Part shown: positions 22,141 to 33,344 of the stretch, piece after piece
How the letters are laid out: each line of letters opens with the position of its first letter
Position numbering within the stretch: the stretch's first letter is position 1
NCBI GenBank assembly: GCA_950106755.1
Contig: OX467086.1
Span: forward strand, 21,904,001-21,968,000
Origin: Climacium dendroides
Lineage: Eukaryota; Streptophyta; Bryopsida; Hypnales; Climaciaceae
Reading direction: 5' to 3'
Length of the DNA: 64,000 nt
Program-made: the position numbers and the translations under genes
The notes under the pieces: model-generated
The model's input: only the letters and a program-made list of their open reading frames with translations
What the model was told of the DNA's origin: nothing
The model's database searches: none

Positions 22141-22638
22141 CCAGCTTGCATTTCTAGTGCAAGCTCCTCTCTTCTCTTCTCTTCTCTTTCTTCTCTCTCT
22201 CTGTTGTCTCTCACCCTCTCTTCCCCTGTCCAGGAGCTTTGGAATGGTGCCAAACGAGGCGAAGGTCTAGTTGTTTGGGCTTGCGGTGTTTGTAGCAGCT
22301 GCAGTAGCGGTAGCATTGCAGTGGGGATGTTCAGTGATTAGGGGCCAGGTAGCCGAGAAGGGGAAGGAGGAGAAGAGCTTCATTGGTTTTGAGAGATTGA
22401 ACAGTGATTGATTCATCAGCGGAACCGAAAAACAGACGTAGAAGGAGGAAGTAGTAGGAGAGAAGCATATTTGGGGATCCCTTGGTGTTCAAGGTGAAGC
22501 AGGAATGGTGTAGCGGAAGAAATCCAAGCTTTTTTTTTGTTTTTTTTGCGTTCGGTGCAGTACGAGGTGGATGAAGGGATTGCGTTGAGCTTGGCATTGG
22601 AAGTTGGATTTCGACTCTTTGGATTGAGTGCTTTGCAG

Positions 22639-23562
22639 GTATTGATCCTGTTTTCAGAAAGTCTTTGCTTTTTTTGGTTTGAAAAAAAGTAGGTGTAGAT
22701 TGGTAGATCCGTGTGTCAATGCGTTTTGTTATTAGATTTGATTTCATTTGGTGGGAAGTGGTGTTGTTTCGTCTCTGGAACAATCTTGCGGTGTTTGGAG
22801 AGCAATGAGCGTGTCGTCCATCTCGCCTTGGGAAGATGCTTCTAGTCCTGTTTTTTTATCACAATTTTGATCGCTATTTGGTATCGTCTTCCCCTTGCGA
22901 ATGTAGGTCTGTGTCTAGCTCCACCTTGCTGTGCGCTTGTGATCACCCCTGTGCCAACAATCTTGCGGTTGTTGGAGATTTGGGCGTGTCTTCAATCTCG
23001 TTTGGGAATAGCCCGGTCTGAAATGTCGCAACAATCTCGGGGTTGTAGCGTTCGGTGTGTGCTCAATCTCTCCTCGGGATTCTGTCTTTTTTTAATGCAA
23101 TTTTGATCTCCATTTCTAGTCTTCCCTTTCAATCAGAGGTTTGTTTTTACCTCCCTAGTTGCTGAGGTTGGTTGTGCTACTTGTGACAAGTCACCCTCTG
23201 TTTCCCGTGTTTGGGAAAACTGTTTTGTGTGAAGTATCCCTTTCACACGATATTCCCTTCTCTGAAAAGCTCCTCTTTTGTTGCATCACCGCCAGTTCGA
23301 TTGAATCCATAGAAATTTGAATCATTAAATAGTTTTCGAAGTCTCTCCCTTTCCCTGTTCCTGACCACTCTACGCACTTATTATTCTCCATCGATCTAGC
23401 TTCGCAACCAAGTCGTGGCCAACGCAGCAAGTATAATATGACTTGACAGCCAAGTCTTGCTTTTTTTAGTTATAAATCAATCGAATGCTACAGTAGGAAT
23501 TGACTCATCCTTGTGGAAATGCGATTGACTCATTTCCGTGATTGATGCAACGGTGATTGCAG
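22639..23562 (+). other. Probable intron in the TTL 5' leader
   Basis: The donor TTTGCAG|GTATTG (22639) and acceptor GATTGCAG|GAATG (23562) would remove 924 bases that hold many upstream ATGs. The new exon would leave about 120 bases of leader before the coding start. The intron contains two to three diverged repeat units (22780-22920, 22954-23020 and 23023-23157) sharing CAATCTTGCGG..GTTGT, CAATCTCG..GGGA and CAATTTTGATC blocks. Confidence 0.45.
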
Positions 23563-23684
23563 GAATGATTTGACATCGGGTTTTGCTGCAACCAAGTGTA
23601 GCAGCAAGTGACACAAATCCCGCCCACAACAACTCTTTCAGAAACCCGTCTCTCTCGGACTCCCCCGCAAACGTCTAATGCGCC

Positions 23685-24768
23685 ATGGCCTGTCTGGCTG
23701 AGAGCAAGCCCATCCCGAGCTCCTTTGACAAGTATGGCGCCGTGTACGCCGGCAAACTCAAAGGCAACGGCAAAATCGACCGCTTCGAAGGCTGGTCGCG
23801 TTTCAACGCCACCACTCTGAACGACACCCGCGTGGGCAGCTTTTCCTCCAACAAAGAAGACAACGCCAACTTTACCAAGCTCTACAACCTCCTCGAGGAG
23901 GATACCGCCAATCCCACAAGCAGCAAACCCGAGCGCCTCTTGACCAAGAGTCGCAGCACCAAAGCTCCAATTGCACCAGAGCCCAAGCTCAAATCGGCCA
24001 AATCCGATCCCAGAAGCGACCGCAAGCAAGGGACTGAAAACCTTCCAGAGGACGCATCAACAGCACCAGCACCTCGCATTCGTCACGCACGCAGCGCGTC
24101 CTTCGCTCCTCCTTACGCTGGCTACCCAATCAAACCATCGTCATCTCGTCCCAATGTACGCACCTCCCCAGAACCTCATGGAACTCAACAATCTCCCGAG
24201 TCCGTCACCACCAACCTTCGTCGCCAAGCCACGGAGCCGTCGACCACCCGAACCAGTGTCCACCGGAGAGGAAGCTCCGACATGGCGGCTCTTCGTGGAG
24301 CCGCGGCTGATTTTTTCAGCTCGGATAGCAGCTTGAAATTGGAGCCCGAGAGTTCTCGGAGATCGTCGATTGGGAATGATGTTTTGGAGGCGAAGAGGAA
24401 GACGACGCCCCTGAAGGAGAGGGGTGGGGGGAGTGTGAGCTCGAGAAATAGTAGCGTGGCGGGGAGTCCCACGGTGGCAAGGACGAGTAGTAGCGTGGAG
24501 AATGCGAGTGGGGGGAGGAGTCCTACGGGGGAGGGGATGAGGCATGCGAGAAGTGCGAGCTGTAATGTGGGGAATTTGTTGGGAGCGGCCACGAGTGGAG
24601 CATATTCGGGTGGGGGACTCAATTCAGGTGGGGGATGCTTTCAACTTTTTCGCACTCTTTTGGAATACTTTAGATTGGTTTCTGCTCTTTTGAGGATGCT
24701 AGAATATGGAGAGGTTGTGTATGCTTGTGCAAGCATTGAGAAGAGGTTCAAGGTTTGGAATTATGCTC

Positions 24769-24805
<37 letters not shown>

Positions 24806-27800
24806 TTGTTAGCTTCCAATTCTTTGATTGATTGGCTGCTTGGAAGTATTTCGTGTGTCCGTGGTTATTGTTTAATCAGTTTTCAGTCTCTAACAATCCA
24901 GCTTGATTTCGACTGTTTTGGGTCTGCGTGAATGAAGAGGTTGTGTCCCGAGTTTGTGTATCCTTGTTTTGTCATTGAGAATAGTTCAATGTCAGGAATT
25001 AAGCTCTCCTATTGACACTTGACTGTCTCGAGCGATCTTCCTAGCTTGGTTTCCAATTCGTTGATTGAGTTGAGTGTCTGGTTTTGAAGTTATTTTGTGT
25101 TCGCCGTTATTGTTCAGTCAGGTTTTAAGCTTCCGATTCCACTTCTGTTACGAATCCATCGTAATTCCCCACTTGCTTGAACGATGAGTGCCAGCCCTAA
25201 TCCAACCACTCGTGTTGTACATTCCACAGGTTCATCAGTTTCCCCTCTCCAATCTCATAAAACCATCCCAACAACAGCCCCTCCCACCGGCGGCAAAATG
25301 CTCTTCGGCGGCGGCTTGATGAACGGCGGAGGATCAATAAACTCCACAACACCTCCAAAACCAACCCCAAAACAACAACCCCATGCCGACACCCCCCGCG
25401 TCTCCACCTCTGATTCTTTCTTCCGCCGCGGCAACATCTACGTCGCCGGCGAGTCCCAGCTCCTGAAACGTATGCTCTCCTCGTGCGACCCGGAAGAAAT
25501 CAAGCGCGCAGGCAACGAGCAATACAAAAAGGGCAACTTCAATGAAGCTCTCACTCTCTACGACCGCGCCGTCCAACTGGCTCCCCACAAGGCTCCTTAC
25601 CGTAGCAACCGTGCTGCAGCTCTTACTGGTTTGAACAAGCTTCCGGAAGCTGTGAAGGAGTGCGAAGAGGCGATCAAATTGGACCCTGGATACGTCAGGG
25701 CGCATCAGAGGCTGGCGTCGCTTTTGTTGAGACTGGGGAGAACGACGAGTGCGAAGAAGCATGTGAAGCTCGCGGGGCTGCAGAACAGCGACGGACTGGA
25801 GTTGCAGAGGATTGAGAAAGTGGAGAGGCATGTGGGGAAGTGTTTGGTGGCGAGGATGAAGGCGGATTGGGAGACGGTGGTGAGAGAGAGCGATGCGGCG
25901 GTCGTGGCTGGAGCGGATTCGGCACCACAGGTACTGTGTTATGGGGATTGCTACACTTCTGATCAAATTGCAACAATTTGCGTCAAATCGTATATGAATG
26001 GGAAGTTTGAATCTCATGTTTTAAAATCTCTTTTTAGCCTTAAATTCCGTAGCAGCATCTCAAATCCCATTTGAATAAGCTCAAATCTCGCTTCTGGTGA
26101 AGTGCATTTTGCAACGAGGAAACGGAAATCATCACATGACCGTGATTGTTGTTTTGGTCTCTGACTGAAATTGAAAATGTTCGCTCATGTGTGGTCTCTC
26201 TTGGAAGTCAAATCCTCTTTGACTTCCAGTTCGAGTGGCTTATGTTTCTAGAACTGGATTGTTCATGTTGCAGGTATTCTCCTTGAAAGCGGAAGCCTTC
26301 TTGAAGCAGCAGAAGCCCGAGGACGCGGACACGGTCCTTTTGGCTGCCCAGAAAGTGGAGGATGCGTTGCGCAGAGTCACCAGCTTGCCAGCTGATACTA
26401 CCACGCTTCTAGTGCAAGCTCAAATTGACATGGCCCTTGGAAGGTAGTGACATTACCCTCGAAATCGTTTCACGCGTTATTTCCATCTTTTATTGAAAGT
26501 ATTAACCATTTCTTTGTTCAACTTCGGGAGCTCCTTGCTTGTAGAAAACGTGGCTTGAATCAACATGTTTTGTTGCTTTGGGTGGCTTGATTTGGATGTT
26601 TTTCTAACAGTGTTTTGTTGATTTGGACATGTATTGTTGCTCTGGACGACTTGATTCTTGTGGTACCCCGAGCTTCTCTGATTCTAACGTGAATATTGAA
26701 TCATGTACAGATTTGAAGGAGCGGTGATTGCAGCAGAGAAAGCAGCGTACTATGATCCTAAGAACACAGAAGTCTCACCGACTTTGAGGCAAACCCGAGC
26801 GGTTGCGAATGCGAGAACACAGGGCAATGACTTGTACAAAGCAGGAAAGATTCTCGAAGCATCGGTGGCGTACAGTGAGGGACTTCAGTACAACCCCAGC
26901 AATTCCATTTTGTTGTGCAACCGAGCTGCTTGCAGGTTGAAGCTGGGTCATTATGAGAAGGCCGTGGAAGATTGCACCTCGGCTTTAGAAGCTCAGCCCA
27001 ATTATCTTAAAGCCCTATTGCGACGCGCAAATTGTTTTGTCAAGGTAAAAAACAAACCTCGAACAAACTGACTCTTAGTTTTATTTAAAAAAGACTCGAG
27101 ATTCATCAAGTTTCCAAGCTAACACTGTGCTTGTTTGTTGCCTTGTCAACCAGATGGAAAAGTGGGAGAAAGCAATGAGGGATTACGAAACTTTGAAGAA
27201 GGAGATGCCTGGGGATTTGGAAATTGCCAAAACATTGTTTCAGGTGCAACTTTCGCTGAAGAAGGCAAAAGGTGAAAAAGTAGTGGAGTCCGAACACGAG
27301 AATGAAGTTGAAGACATTTCCAGTGCGGACCGACTCAGAGAAGCCATCTCCCAGCAAGGTAAAATTCAGCAACTGAAATTGTAATGCAGATTTGAACCTT
27401 TGAGAATCCATTTGAAAGTGTCCTTGTTTTTTGTTATTCTCTTTTTGCTTATGTCTTGATATCCAATTCTTGTTATCTCAGGTGTTTCGGTGGTTCAGTT
27501 TAATACAAAATGGAGCGATAAATGTAGACAAATGTCAACATATGTTAACCAGCTCTGCAAGTTGCACCCTTCGGTCAATTTCCTAAAGGTAAACTAGTGA
27601 ATCCAACCTCAAAATTTCATTATTTACATGCTCAAGTAATGTCTTCCTACATACCTTTGAACTTGTATAGATACCTTAGCTCTTTGATCTTACAGATAGC
27701 TCAAGCCTGTAGTGCTCTACCTACATCGAAGTCCACAGATTTCTTGGCTCGTTAAACTACCACGGCGTAACGTAATTTGAGTACCATGAAGTCTGATGTT

Positions 27801-27976
27801 AAGAATGGGTTGAAATTTGGCAGGTGGACGTGGAAGAAAACCCCTACCTAGCCAAGGCCGAGGGCGTCAGCTTCGTTCCGACATTCAAAATCTACAAGAA
27901 CGGCTTCAAAGTGAAGGACATGGTGGGATCGACACAGCAAGCGTTAGAAACTGCAGTGAGCCATTTCAGCTTGTAG
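23685..27976 (+). CDS. TTL: TPR-repeat thioredoxin-like protein (TTL family)
   Basis: This is a plant TTL-type scaffold. Arabidopsis TTLs are TPR proteins linked to osmotic-stress and brassinosteroid signalling. I assemble seven coding exons: 23685-24627, 25230-25930, 26274-26443, 26711-27044, 27154-27358, 27482-27588 and 27824-27976. All have GT..AG junctions and compatible phases, giving 870 residues. Residues 1-400 are low-complexity, rich in Ser, Thr, Pro and Gly (predicted disordered). TPR units follow: EEIKRAGNEQYKKGNFNEAL from about 403, then units near 437, 471, 638 (ARTQGNDLYKAGKILEAS), 672 and 706. The last 85 residues are a thioredoxin-like fold with the cis-proline region (VPTFKIYKNG). 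The redox motif has decayed to WSDKC, as is usual in TTLs, so a redox enzyme role is unlikely. The start sits in GCCATGGC. The first acceptor (25230) is less certain: 25239 also keeps phase. The N-terminal part is longer than I recall for Arabidopsis TTL1 (about 700 residues). Confidence 0.88.
24772..24802 (+). repeat. CT microsatellite in TTL intron 1
   Basis: About 15 CT dinucleotides lie in the first coding intron (24628-25229). Confidence 0.85.
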
Positions 27977-28012
27977 CAGCAGCAGCAGCCGCCATCATTG
28001 CCACAAACATCG

Positions 28013-28018
28013 AATAAA
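28013..28018 (+). terminator. Candidate poly(A) signal of the TTL gene
   Basis: AATAAA lies 37 bases after the TTL stop codon (27974-27976). It is preceded by a CAG repeat (27976-27990). Confidence 0.4.
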
Positions 28019-28489
28019 AGAAGAAAAACTGGAGCATGGTAGAATACCTTTCTGCAGAGCAACCCAATTCTTATGCAAAAAATTTCAACATCTGATTCTA
28101 GAGTTAAATCCTCACGTAAATAGGAACCAACCCATTCGTTGAGGAGGGGTCATTCGCCAGCCACTTACTTAATCCTCCTCCCACCCCACCTTCCGAGTTG
28201 TTGTTTTTCGTTACAGACTCGACCTAATGAGCCTTGTGGCCTGCCCTCCCGCAAATTTTTTTCCTTTCAATTTTAGCTTCTCTTCTCCCAATTTAGGTTA
28301 GGAGAAGTTTGAGATATACGAGGCAAAAGCAAAAACCCTCCTTCCCCTCCCCCTCCTTTTGCCTTCTGTGTGTGTAGTTGAGAGGCGTCTTTGGCTCACG
28401 ATTCTGTAATGAGAGAACTGTCAAGAAAAAACGTAAAAATGATCTAGTCGTACACAAATCTACACCTAGTTTTTTCTATACATATACAT

Positions 28490-28540
28490 ACATACCCTAA
28501 ACCCTAAACCCCTTCTGAAAACCCTAAACCCTTCTGAATT
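28490..28540 (+). repeat. Short interstitial telomere-like tract (CCCTAAA)
   Basis: Four to five CCCTAAAC units are mixed with CCCTTCTGAA words. A looser relative (CCCTAAAACCCTGAACCC) is at 38898-38948, and TTTAGGG words lie at 62079-62152. In plants such blocks often occur near gene promoters and need not mark a former telomere. Confidence 0.5.
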
Positions 28541-28804
28541 TCGATCTCCAGTGTCTCCATTTGCTAGACCCTGCTCTCAGTTGACAACCAAATTGTTGCC
28601 CTTGCAACAGAATTCTTCCAACCCTAATGTGGAAGAAGTGCCTTGTACATAGACCTGGGTGATTGAGTGCCCATTGTGAGAATAAACTCCTGCGCTCTCT
28701 CTTCTCTTCTCTGCAGCTCTTGACTTCTGGTTTTGCTTTTCATGCCATTTTGTTTTTCATACAAATTGTGTGCGTCCTTGTTTGGTTTTTGTGCAATGTG
28801 TGTG

Positions 28805-29137
28805 CTTTTGTTGACATGGTTTTGTGTTTTGTACTTGTGAGCTTTTGTTGACATGGCTTTGATTTTTGTGCTTGTGAGCTTTTGTTGACATGGTTTTGTG
28901 TTTTGTACTTGTGAGTGAGCTTTTGTTGACATGGTTTTGGTTTTTGTGCTTGTGAGCTTTTATTGACATGGTTCTGATTTTTGTGCTTGTGGGCTTTTTG
29001 TTGACATGGTTTTGTGTTTCGTACTTGGGCTTTTGTTGACAAGGTTTTGTGTTTTTGTACTTGGGCTTTTGTTGACAAGGTTTTGTGTTTTTGTACTTGG
29101 GCTTTTGTGGACAAGGTTTTGTGGTTTTGTACTTCTG
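28805..29137 (+). repeat. 36-bp minisatellite, nine units
   Basis: Units start near 28805, 28841, 28878, 28919, 28956, 28993, 29029, 29065 and 29101. Each is GCTTTTGTTGACATGGTTTT then GTGTTTTGTACTTGTG. The units at 29029 and 29065 are identical. Because 36 is divisible by three and the - strand lacks stops, long minus-strand frames of a 12-residue Lys/Gln/Thr-rich repeat appear in more than one frame. No start context or homology supports a gene. Confidence 0.85.
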
Positions 29138-30054
29138 GTTAGACAACATCAAAAATTTTATGTTGGCTTGTTGTAGCCGGAAATTGTACATTAGGTTCTC
29201 TTTTGACCCTCTCTTCAATGACATTTTGGAATATACTTGCCACAAACCTCATAATTCGACCCTCTTCAACGACATTTTGGAACATCATGCACTGGGCAAT
29301 GGCATACTTGTCTTACATTCAAACTATTTGACTTTTAAGAAGAATGTCTCCCCAATTTGTTGGATTAGTGGGGTAGAGTGCATCCATATATCCTTGAACA
29401 TGGCAACTTTATGCAAGGCCATGTGCCATGTGCCAATATTCTTGTGCTTAGCATTCTAAAGCCCTACGGTAGATGAAATTTAAACCTCAAAATCCAATTC
29501 AATTCAATATTTCACTTTTTTATAAATCCAATTCAATATCTCGCTTCTTTAAAAATGCAATTCAAATGTCCTTCATTAAAAAAAAATTATTTTTTATAAT
29601 TATGAATCCTACAAGTAGGACAAGCTACAAGTAAAGACAAGTGAGTAGTAGGATTGGACCATTTGGTGAAATGAACTCAAGAATGGGTCCAGAATGAATC
29701 TACATTATTTTTCATGAAAAAGGGGACCAAGGCATCATCAATGTTTTGAGAGGAGAAGAGTCTCCCAAATTATTGACCAGATACATCCCTTGGTTGCAAG
29801 AGTATTATTGTGGGGTTCCCAAATTACAAAATCATCATTGTCCATGTATTTCAAGGGGAAAAAAAAAAAAAAAAATCACAAAACCACACCCCGCCTTTAA
29901 TTGCTACTACCAAGTTGTCAATCAAATAATTTAAGAGTACTCAATCCAATGATCAACAATTTTTGCTGATTTTGAAAAAAACTAATTAAAAAAAATCTAG
30001 TGTTGTTGATTTTTAAAATTTTATTTTTCAGTAAATATTCCTCGAAAGAAAAAT
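29138..30054. other. Spacer with short direct repeats
   Basis: GACCCTCTTCAACGACATTT then TGGAA occurs twice (29205-29232 and 29259-29286). Two AATTCAATAT-type words lie at 29495-29545. No gene was recognised. Confidence 0.35.
29834..29877 (+). repeat. A-tailed 3' motif, copy with 17-base A-run
   Basis: CATTGTCCATGTATTTCAAG then GGG precedes a long uninterrupted A-run, the longest tail of the set. Confidence 0.5.
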
Positions 30055-30250
30055 GGAATTGGCATCTAATCTAAGTCCTTTCATATTTTTTGGAGCTTTG
30101 TGGAGTTAGTTATCAAATTTTGAAGTTGAAATGGCATAGGTCTCTAAAATCACCCACCTCCTAAAAATTCTACACATTGTTGAAGGGCTCCCCAAAGTAG
30201 TAGTGTACATTTGAGGAGGTGGGCGGTTGTAGAACCTCCTACCTTACCTT
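30055..30250. mobile_element. MITE family T4, copy 2, left end missing
   Basis: Bases 30055-30143 align with 14440-14530 (GCTTTGTGGAGTTAGTTATC then AAATTTTGAAGTTGAAATGG). The inner arms CTCTAAAATCACCCACCTCC and GGAGGTGGGCGGTTGTAGAA follow. The right end inverted is AAGGTAAGGTAGGAGG. Confidence 0.6.
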
Positions 30251-32847
30251 TTTTGCATTGGAATAAAAAATGTTTCCTTTATAGAGAAATCTAAATTTTT
30301 ATTTTTTAAAACTTAAAAATTCATTTCTGGCTCCCTTAGGGTTTTTTTTTTTTTTTTTTTTCCTTAGGCCTCTCGGTGAACAAAAAAGTATTCTATTATT
30401 TTTATTTTTTGAGGGGTGTGTGTTGAAAAATAAAGGGTGTTGTGACCGAGTAGGTTCCAATGGGAAGATTCCTTTATTGGAGGAAATTATTGTTTTTGAA
30501 CTCATCATTTAAGGCTTTTGAGGGTAAGGTGGTTGGGGTTTCATTTCCAAGTGGGGGCTTGGCTATATTTGACACGTGTCCAATCACACGAAAGTCACGT
30601 TGTGCTGCCGTTGACTTTGGCTGTCGCATCGACTGGAATCCATTGGAAGGAATGGCGGTTGATTGCAGTCGGTCACCAGATTCCGTCACCTCAAAAGGGA
30701 AAAAGCAGCTCATCCTTTTATTTATTAAAAAGTTTTAAAAAGAAAGGAAAAAAGTTAAAGTGTGTGTGTGTGGGATCTTGGGATGGGGTGGGACCCAATG
30801 TCAATGTTGGAGGGGGGATAATAAAGCGGGCAGTTCATTGTTAGGTGGTGGGATTCGGGTATTGCAATTTGAAAACATTGGGGAAAGAAAATGGTGAAAA
30901 AAAATTTATAAAATTTCTACTTGAAATATGAAAAATAGATAAAAATAGAAAAAATTAGAGAAAGTGGAGGGGTGAAACTTACGACAAAATGTTGAGACTG
31001 AGGGAATAAGGCAACGGATCCTTATCTGACCATTTAAGCAATTTAGTGTATTTGTTGTATGGATATGGTCAGGGAGAAAATTTTCCCATATATAGAAATA
31101 GATTTTAGAAGGGTTTCATATATTTTAAATATTTTTTTATCTTAAAAACAAAATTATCATGAATTTTTTCTAGTGAAGATTTTGTTCAATCTATTTTTGT
31201 TATAAAAGTTCCCTTATTTCCAACTACAGGTTGATTATAAAGTTGGCCATGCTTCATTGTATGCTTTCAATGTATACTTCTTGAACATTTGTGCTACATG
31301 GGCTGTCACCTAACCACAAGAGTTGTCATCTAAACTACAAGTGATCAGAAACATGGCAACCTAACCAACAAAAATGGGTACCTAATTGGAAAGAGATTGT
31401 CTAACCTAACGATGCATACTCGTGCCCATAAGAACTCCATTCTTTCTTTCTTCCATTGTTGTATCAAGGATAGATAAAGGACTATCAGCGAGGAATTTCC
31501 CAACACTTGGTGTAAAAACAATTTTTTTTTGCTTAGGTAGTCTCCATAGTCCCATGTGACACTTATCTCTCAACCTACCTCTTAGGCTGAATCGTCCATG
31601 TGAGCCAGATTGATTGTTTCTTCTTTTTCCTTTTAACGGGCAATTTTTTTTTGAAAAAACACAATAAGAAACACACACTAACGAACTACAAACTAGGAGG
31701 CACAATTGTCTCATTGCAATTCAATAACAAACATCTTACTAGCATTTTCAAAACTTTAGCAACAACCTCTATTGTTTGTTCCTATTACCTTCTTGAAATA
31801 AACTCTAGATTTACAAAAAAAACTAAAACTAAAACTTTAGCAACAATGATGAAAATAGCATCCCTCAAGCGTCCCCTTCCTTCGAACTTATTTTTATAGT
31901 TTTTTGTCACTCTTTTGTTTGTGCTCGTTTCTCTTCATTGTCCAGCCTTTTAACTTGGCTGTTTTTTTTTACAGTGACTTTTTTTTTTCTTTTAATGCAA
32001 TGGTTCTAACATTTGTAAAAAATAAGTAAAAGAAAATAGCAGCCCTCATATTAAAAGGTCAATTATATCCCAGTTTCCAGTCAAGATAGGCTGGTCATCT
32101 AAACAAGATTTCATGCAATCCATGTGCCTCAAAACTAAGCTACCCTTCATTAATAAACCTTCAATTTTCAAGTGTTAATGCTACAGTGGTCAAGGCAATA
32201 TTCCATAAAATCCCAACTGCATTTGCTCACATTTAATTGAACTCAAAACGGAACCGCCGAAGAATATCTTAATGTACGTGCAATGAATAAGTTTGACACA
32301 AGTCTGCTAAAGAATTTTAAAAAAAAATGTTTGACCCAATTCATGCTAACTTAGTTATGTAGACCACTGATTTTATGAAATTGTAAAAATACAGCATAAA
32401 AAATTGTGGCATTTTGAACTTTTGATTAGCCCCTTAACATATCAATTTTTTTTGGAATTTTGCACATTTTTGCATATATCTTTGTGCCAAAATACCATTT
32501 ACTGCAATTTCATGAAATTGGTCATTAAGGAAGGTTGTCTTTTCAAGATTCAAGTGTTACATTGGATGAATGAGAAGTTAGTTGGACAAAACAGCACCTA
32601 CAAGCCCTCTGTTCATCGTTCAGAATATGGACGTGGGAGCACTTGAGTGTTGGAGTAGATTCATACAAGGATTTCTTCTTCTTTTCATTTATTTTGGGCA
32701 GTGCAGAAAGCGATGCCTTTACTTTTGAACTAAGACATTTTGCGTTGTTCATTGTAGATTTATACATTGTTTATACTTTTATTTTCATTATAATTATAAT
32801 TCTGCTTTAGTTTTATAGTCGTTGTTATTTTTTGTGTCTCTTAGATG
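30251..32847. other. AT-rich spacer, no gene recognised
   Basis: There is a slightly GC-richer patch at 30530-30720 whose frames on both strands match nothing I know, and a GT run near 30760. The phrase CTTCATTGTCCAGCCTTTTA then ACTTGGCTG at 31933 resembles CTTGTCCAGCCTCTCAGCTG then GGCT at 10228, so a dispersed repeat is likely there. Confidence 0.35.
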
Positions 32848-32874
32848 TTAACAACAACAACAACAACAACAAAT
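32848..32874 (+). repeat. (AAC)n tract, possible retroelement tail
   Basis: About eight AAC units follow TCTTAGATGTT. Short trinucleotide tails of this kind can mark the 3' end of plant SINE or LINE insertions. Nothing upstream confirms one here. Confidence 0.4.
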
Positions 32875-32903
32875 GTAGCTTAAATTAAATGAATCCTATG
32901 CAA

Positions 32904-33344
32904 TAGGGATAGTCATACCTTCTCCAAAAAACAAACTTCTTTGAACTCTAAGAAGTTGGTGAGAAAAAAGAAGAGCCAATGGGAGCCGTTTTGCATGAAG
33001 GTGTGCCCCCCTCCCTTTTTTGTAAGTGAACAATATGGAGAATGAAAATTGGAGAATAACAATCACTATTGTAAATGTTGTGATGGATGTATAGGTAGAA
33101 GAACAAGTGGTGTAAAACTTGAACAAAATATGGGATGAAACAAGGTGAAAGTGAACTACAAAAGAGTGAAAAAATTCTTCAAGAAATTTTCTTCACATCC
33201 AATTCTTTACCCATGAAAGAGAAGAATGGGCATTTTCCATTCTTGGAGAATGGGAGCTTTGCAAGACATGCATAGCCAATAAGAAAAGCACCATGTCTTG
33301 ATTATTTGAAAATTGAAAATAGGGTAAAGGTGTGACTCCCCCTA
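32904..33344. mobile_element. TA-flanked MITE family T5, long copy
   Basis: The left end is TAGGGATAGTCATACCTTCT. The inverted right end is TAGGGGGAGTCACACCTTTA. The body shares AAGAAGTTGGTGAG and GAGCCAATGGGA with the 117-bp copy at 19954-20070. It is about 441 bp with no coding capacity. The following 33345-34268 shows nothing I recognise. Confidence 0.65.

Noticed and set aside
22331..22783. 150-codon minus-strand frame in the TTL leader
   Set aside because: It is antisense to the probable leader exon and intron, with no domain recognised.
23505..24545. Long minus-strand frames opposite TTL exon 1 (up to 174 codons)
   Set aside because: They are antisense shadows of a GC-rich coding exon. 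Their composition mirrors the sense codons.
24628..24812. Read-through of TTL exon 1 to a stop at 24812
   Set aside because: The tail runs into a CT microsatellite and adds no domain. A GT donor at 24628 restores the TPR frame with exon 2.
25184..25229. Separate gene starting at ATG 25184
   Set aside because: An in-frame stop lies just upstream, and the GT..AG junction 24627/25230 joins this frame smoothly to exon 1. A second promoter cannot be excluded but nothing shows one.
25334..26017. 227-codon minus-strand frame opposite TTL exon 2
   Set aside because: The sense strand encodes clear TPR repeats there, so the antisense frame is a shadow.
28490..28540. Former chromosome end suggested by the CCCTAAA tract
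   Set aside because: It has only a few imperfect units beside an active gene. Short telomere-like motifs are common near plant genes.
28624..29245. Three overlapping minus-strand frames with Lys/Gln repeats
   Set aside because: All are produced by the 36-bp minisatellite in different frames. There is no start context or homology. Kept only as a finding about the repeat.
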